From Zoogloea sp. LCSB751 (GTDB lineage: Bacteria; Pseudomonadota; Gammaproteobacteria; Burkholderiales; Rhodocyclaceae), in contig NZ_MWUM01000004.1 in assembly GCF_002028455.1 (NCBI RefSeq), forward strand, positions 124,001-188,000: a DNA stretch of 64,000 bases, written 5' to 3'. How positions within the stretch are numbered: position 1 is the first letter of the stretch; each line of letters starts with the position of its first letter. The notes under the pieces are model-generated. The model was not told where the DNA came from. It was given only the letters and a program-made list of their open reading frames with translations, and made no database searches. The position numbers and the translations under genes are program-made. Of this stretch, positions 62,366 to 64,000 are shown one piece after another.

Positions 62366-63709
62366 ATGCCCACGCAGCGCACCGTGAACGTCACGGACTT
62401 CATCGCCCATCACCCCCTTAGTCCCTACCAGGTGCTGATCATCGTGCTGTGCTTCCTGATCGTCGCCATCGACGGTTTCGACACAGCCGCCATCGGCTTT
62501 CTGGCCCCGGCCATCCGCGCCGAATGGCAGCTGGCCCCGGGCGACATCGCGCCGCTGTTCGGCGCCGGCCTCGCCGGCCTGATGGCGGGCGCTTTCCTGT
62601 TCGGCCCCCTCGCCGACCGCTTCGGGCGCAAGAGCGTACTCATTGCCTGCGTGCTGTTCTTCGGCCTCGCCAGCCTGCTGTCGGCCTATTCGGGCTCGGC
62701 CACCGAACTGGTGATGTGGCGCTTCCTGACCGGCCTTGGGCTGGGCGGTGCGATGCCCAACTCGGTGACGCTGACCTCCGAGTTCTGTCCCGACAAGCGC
62801 CGCGCCTTCCTCGTCACCGCGATGTTCTGCGGCTTCACGGTCGGCTCCGCACTGGGCGGGCTGGCCTCGGCCCATCTCGTCGAAGCCTACGGCTGGCGCT
62901 CGGTGCTGATGCTCGGCGGCGTGCTGCCTTTGGCGCTGCTGCCGGTGCTGGTCTGGCGCCTGCCAGAGTCCGTGCGCTATCTGGTGATGGAGAACAAGGG
63001 CTTCCACCGGGTCGCCGCCACCCTGCGCCGCATCGATCCCGCCCAGGACTTCGACGGCGCCCACTTCGTCGCCAGCCACCACAAGCCGGCCGGCATGCCG
63101 GTCAGCCATCTGTTCCGCCCCGACCTGCTGCGCGGCACCCTGCTGCTGTGGCTGACCTTCTTCATGAGCCTGCTGGTCATCTACCTGCTGTCGAGCTGGC
63201 TGCCCACTTTCATCAAGAGCACCGGCGTCTCCCTGAAAACCGCCTCGCTGGTCACCACCATGTTCCAGGTCGGCGGCACGGTCGGCGCCATCGTGCTCGG
63301 CTGGCTGATGGACCGCCTCGCGCCGCACCGGGTCCTCGCCACCAGCTACATGCTCGCCGGCCTGTTCATCGCGGCAATCGGCAGTCTGTCCGGCAACCCG
63401 GCGCTAGCCGGGCTGGTGGTGTTCTGCGCCGGTTTCTGCGTGTCCGGCTCCCAAGTGGGCGCCAACGCGCTGTCCGCCAGCTTCTACCCGACGGACTGCC
63501 GTGCTACCGGCGTCAGCTGGGCCAACGGCGTCGGCCGGATGGGCTCGGTGCTCGGTTCGGTGGGTGGCGGCGCCATGCTCACGATGAACCTGCCGCTGTC
63601 GTCGGTGTTCATGGTCGTCGGCCTGCCGGCGGTAATCGCGGGTCTCACGATGCTGATGTTCGGGATTCACCGCAGCCGGCAACAGGCTGCCCAGCCGACG
63701 ACGGCCTGA
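62366..63709 (+). CDS. Aromatic acid:H+ symporter, MFS AAHS family
   Basis: Inner-membrane importer of hydroxybenzoates, 447 residues with twelve predicted helices. AAHS features include IVAIDGFDTAAIGFLAPAIR in helix one (core DGFDTAAIGF, where the acidic pair is needed for uptake in PcaK-type carriers) and LADRFGRKSVL between helices two and three. CGGAGA precedes the ATG. As the last gene of the operon it most likely imports 3-hydroxybenzoate or gentisate. Confidence 0.92.
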   Translation: MPTQRTVNVTDFIAHHPLSPYQVLIIVLCFLIVAIDGFDTAAIGFLAPAIRAEWQLAPGDIAPLFGAGLAGLMAGAFLFGPLADRFGRKSVLIACVLFFGLASLLSAYSGSATELVMWRFLTGLGLGGAMPNSVTLTSEFCPDKRRAFLVTAMFCGFTVGSALGGLASAHLVEAYGWRSVLMLGGVLPLALLPVLVWRLPESVRYLVMENKGFHRVAATLRRIDPAQDFDGAHFVASHHKPAGMPVSHLFRPDLLRGTLLLWLTFFMSLLVIYLLSSWLPTFIKSTGVSLKTASLVTTMFQVGGTVGAIVLGWLMDRLAPHRVLATSYMLAGLFIAAIGSLSGNPALAGLVVFCAGFCVSGSQVGANALSASFYPTDCRATGVSWANGVGRMGSVLGSVGGGAMLTMNLPLSSVFMVVGLPAVIAGLTMLMFGIHRSRQQAAQPTTA

Positions 63710-63855
63710 CTGGACGCGGCGGCCTGCCAGCAGTTCGACACCGCGCTGCGCGGCCGCCGCGAGCACTGTTTTCAACATTTCCAGGCGACGAAGGTGTGGC
63801 GATCAGGCGTTGTTATGGGTGTTCACCTGCCACAACCGCATCGAGCTTTCGAGAA
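63710..63855 (+). pseudogene. Possible nagL-like 3' remnant
   Basis: The sequence right after the transporter gene translates, in a frame open to 63858, as LDAAACQQFDTALRGR and further text. Its start resembles the C-terminus of NagL in this window (TDAACQQLDAFRR). The DNA GCCTGCCAGCAG-TTCGAC is shared with 62210-62225 apart from single changes. It could be the trace of a duplicated isomerase gene. No promoter or riboswitch is recognised here. Confidence 0.3.
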
Positions 63856-64000
63856 ATGAAATCGTCCCCTGACACCCGTGCGCTGAGCACCGACAACGTC
63901 CATTCCGACCGCCGCTTCGGCGTCGAACATGACGGCATCCACAAACCGATCCACACTTCGGTGCAATATGATTTCGACCGGGTCGAGGATCTGATCGGCG
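63856..64000 (+). CDS. Cys/Met-metabolism PLP enzyme, 5' part only
   Basis: The first 48 residues of a protein whose SDRRFGVEHDGIHKPIHTSV and YDFDRVEDLIG match the N-terminal arm of cystathionine gamma-synthase/O-acetylhomoserine sulfhydrylase family members. Its active-site lysine lies beyond the window. The Shine-Dalgarno is weak. Exact reaction cannot be assigned from this fragment. Confidence 0.7.
   Translation, partial: MKSSPDTRALSTDNVHSDRRFGVEHDGIHKPIHTSVQYDFDRVEDLIG

Noticed and set aside
63710..63855. SAM-type riboswitch before the Cys/Met PLP gene
   Set aside because: No conserved SAM aptamer core or terminator is recognisable, and the stretch reads as an open frame remnant.
1..64000. 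tRNA, rRNA, CRISPR array, intact IS element or prophage
   Set aside because: None recognised on reading both strands; a dedicated covariance-model and IS search would be needed to exclude small or decayed ones.

Overview
The window is GC-rich DNA of the kind found in a metabolically versatile betaproteobacterium. The mix of an MtrAB-type multiheme cytochrome operon, acetone carboxylase, paired cyanophycin synthetases and a gentisate pathway is most reminiscent of Rhodocyclales (Azospira, Dechloromonas, Thauera and relatives). That placement is inference from gene content; there is no rRNA to test it. I saw no rRNA, tRNA, CRISPR array, prophage or intact insertion sequence.

Layout. 1-2.5 kb (minus strand): a truncated fused peptide-ABC ATPase, slyD and a Bcp-type peroxiredoxin. 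2.8-5.6 kb: lexA-imuA-imuB, an SOS mutagenesis cassette lacking its usual dnaE2. 5.6-15.7 kb: a MATE pump, an M61 peptidase, a LysR regulator divergent from fpr, a PHB-depolymerase-like esterase, a MAPEG protein, an ABC exporter and ettA. 15.8-21.1 kb (minus): a five-gene electron-transfer operon of heptaheme cytochrome, cytochrome b, monoheme cytochrome, decaheme MtrA and the MtrB porin, behind an FNR-like box. 21.2-24.6 kb: MOSC protein, small conserved ORF, Na+/H+ antiporter-like protein, serine hydrolase. 24.7-29.5 kb (minus): the tightly coupled sulfate uptake operon sbp-cysT-cysW-cysA-cysB. 29.5-32.9 kb: a visibly less GC-rich islet with divergent lysR/lysA and a poorly coding stretch carrying an odd alternating array of a 6-bp motif.

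33.4-41.2 kb: the acetone carboxylase operon acxABC and its sigma-54 activator acxR. Each has a recognisable -24/-12 promoter and shared upstream ACGTCCGA motifs; a REP-type inverted pair lies between them. 41.2-46.2 kb: a TonB-like protein, a metallophosphoesterase and glpK-glpD. 46.2-54.1 kb: cyanophycin module, with cphA' and cphA divergent from an unusual ABC exporter (zinc ribbon and N-terminal extension) plus a DUF1854 protein. 54.2-58.5 kb: a glycine/cysteine-rich membrane protein, an Mpo1-like membrane protein, a membrane-tethered class III aminotransferase-like protein and a phosphatidylserine-decarboxylase-like protein. 58.6-63.7 kb: a complete 3-hydroxybenzoate-to-gentisate catabolic operon with its transporter. 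The window ends inside a Cys/Met-metabolism PLP enzyme.

Together the genes describe a cell that uses small ketones and aromatic acids, stores nitrogen as cyanophycin, and can probably move electrons across its outer membrane when oxygen is low. FNR-type boxes sit both at the cytochrome operon (position fits activation) and at the oxygen-dependent gentisate operon (position fits repression), which suggests one shared oxygen switch; this is a prediction from sequence only.
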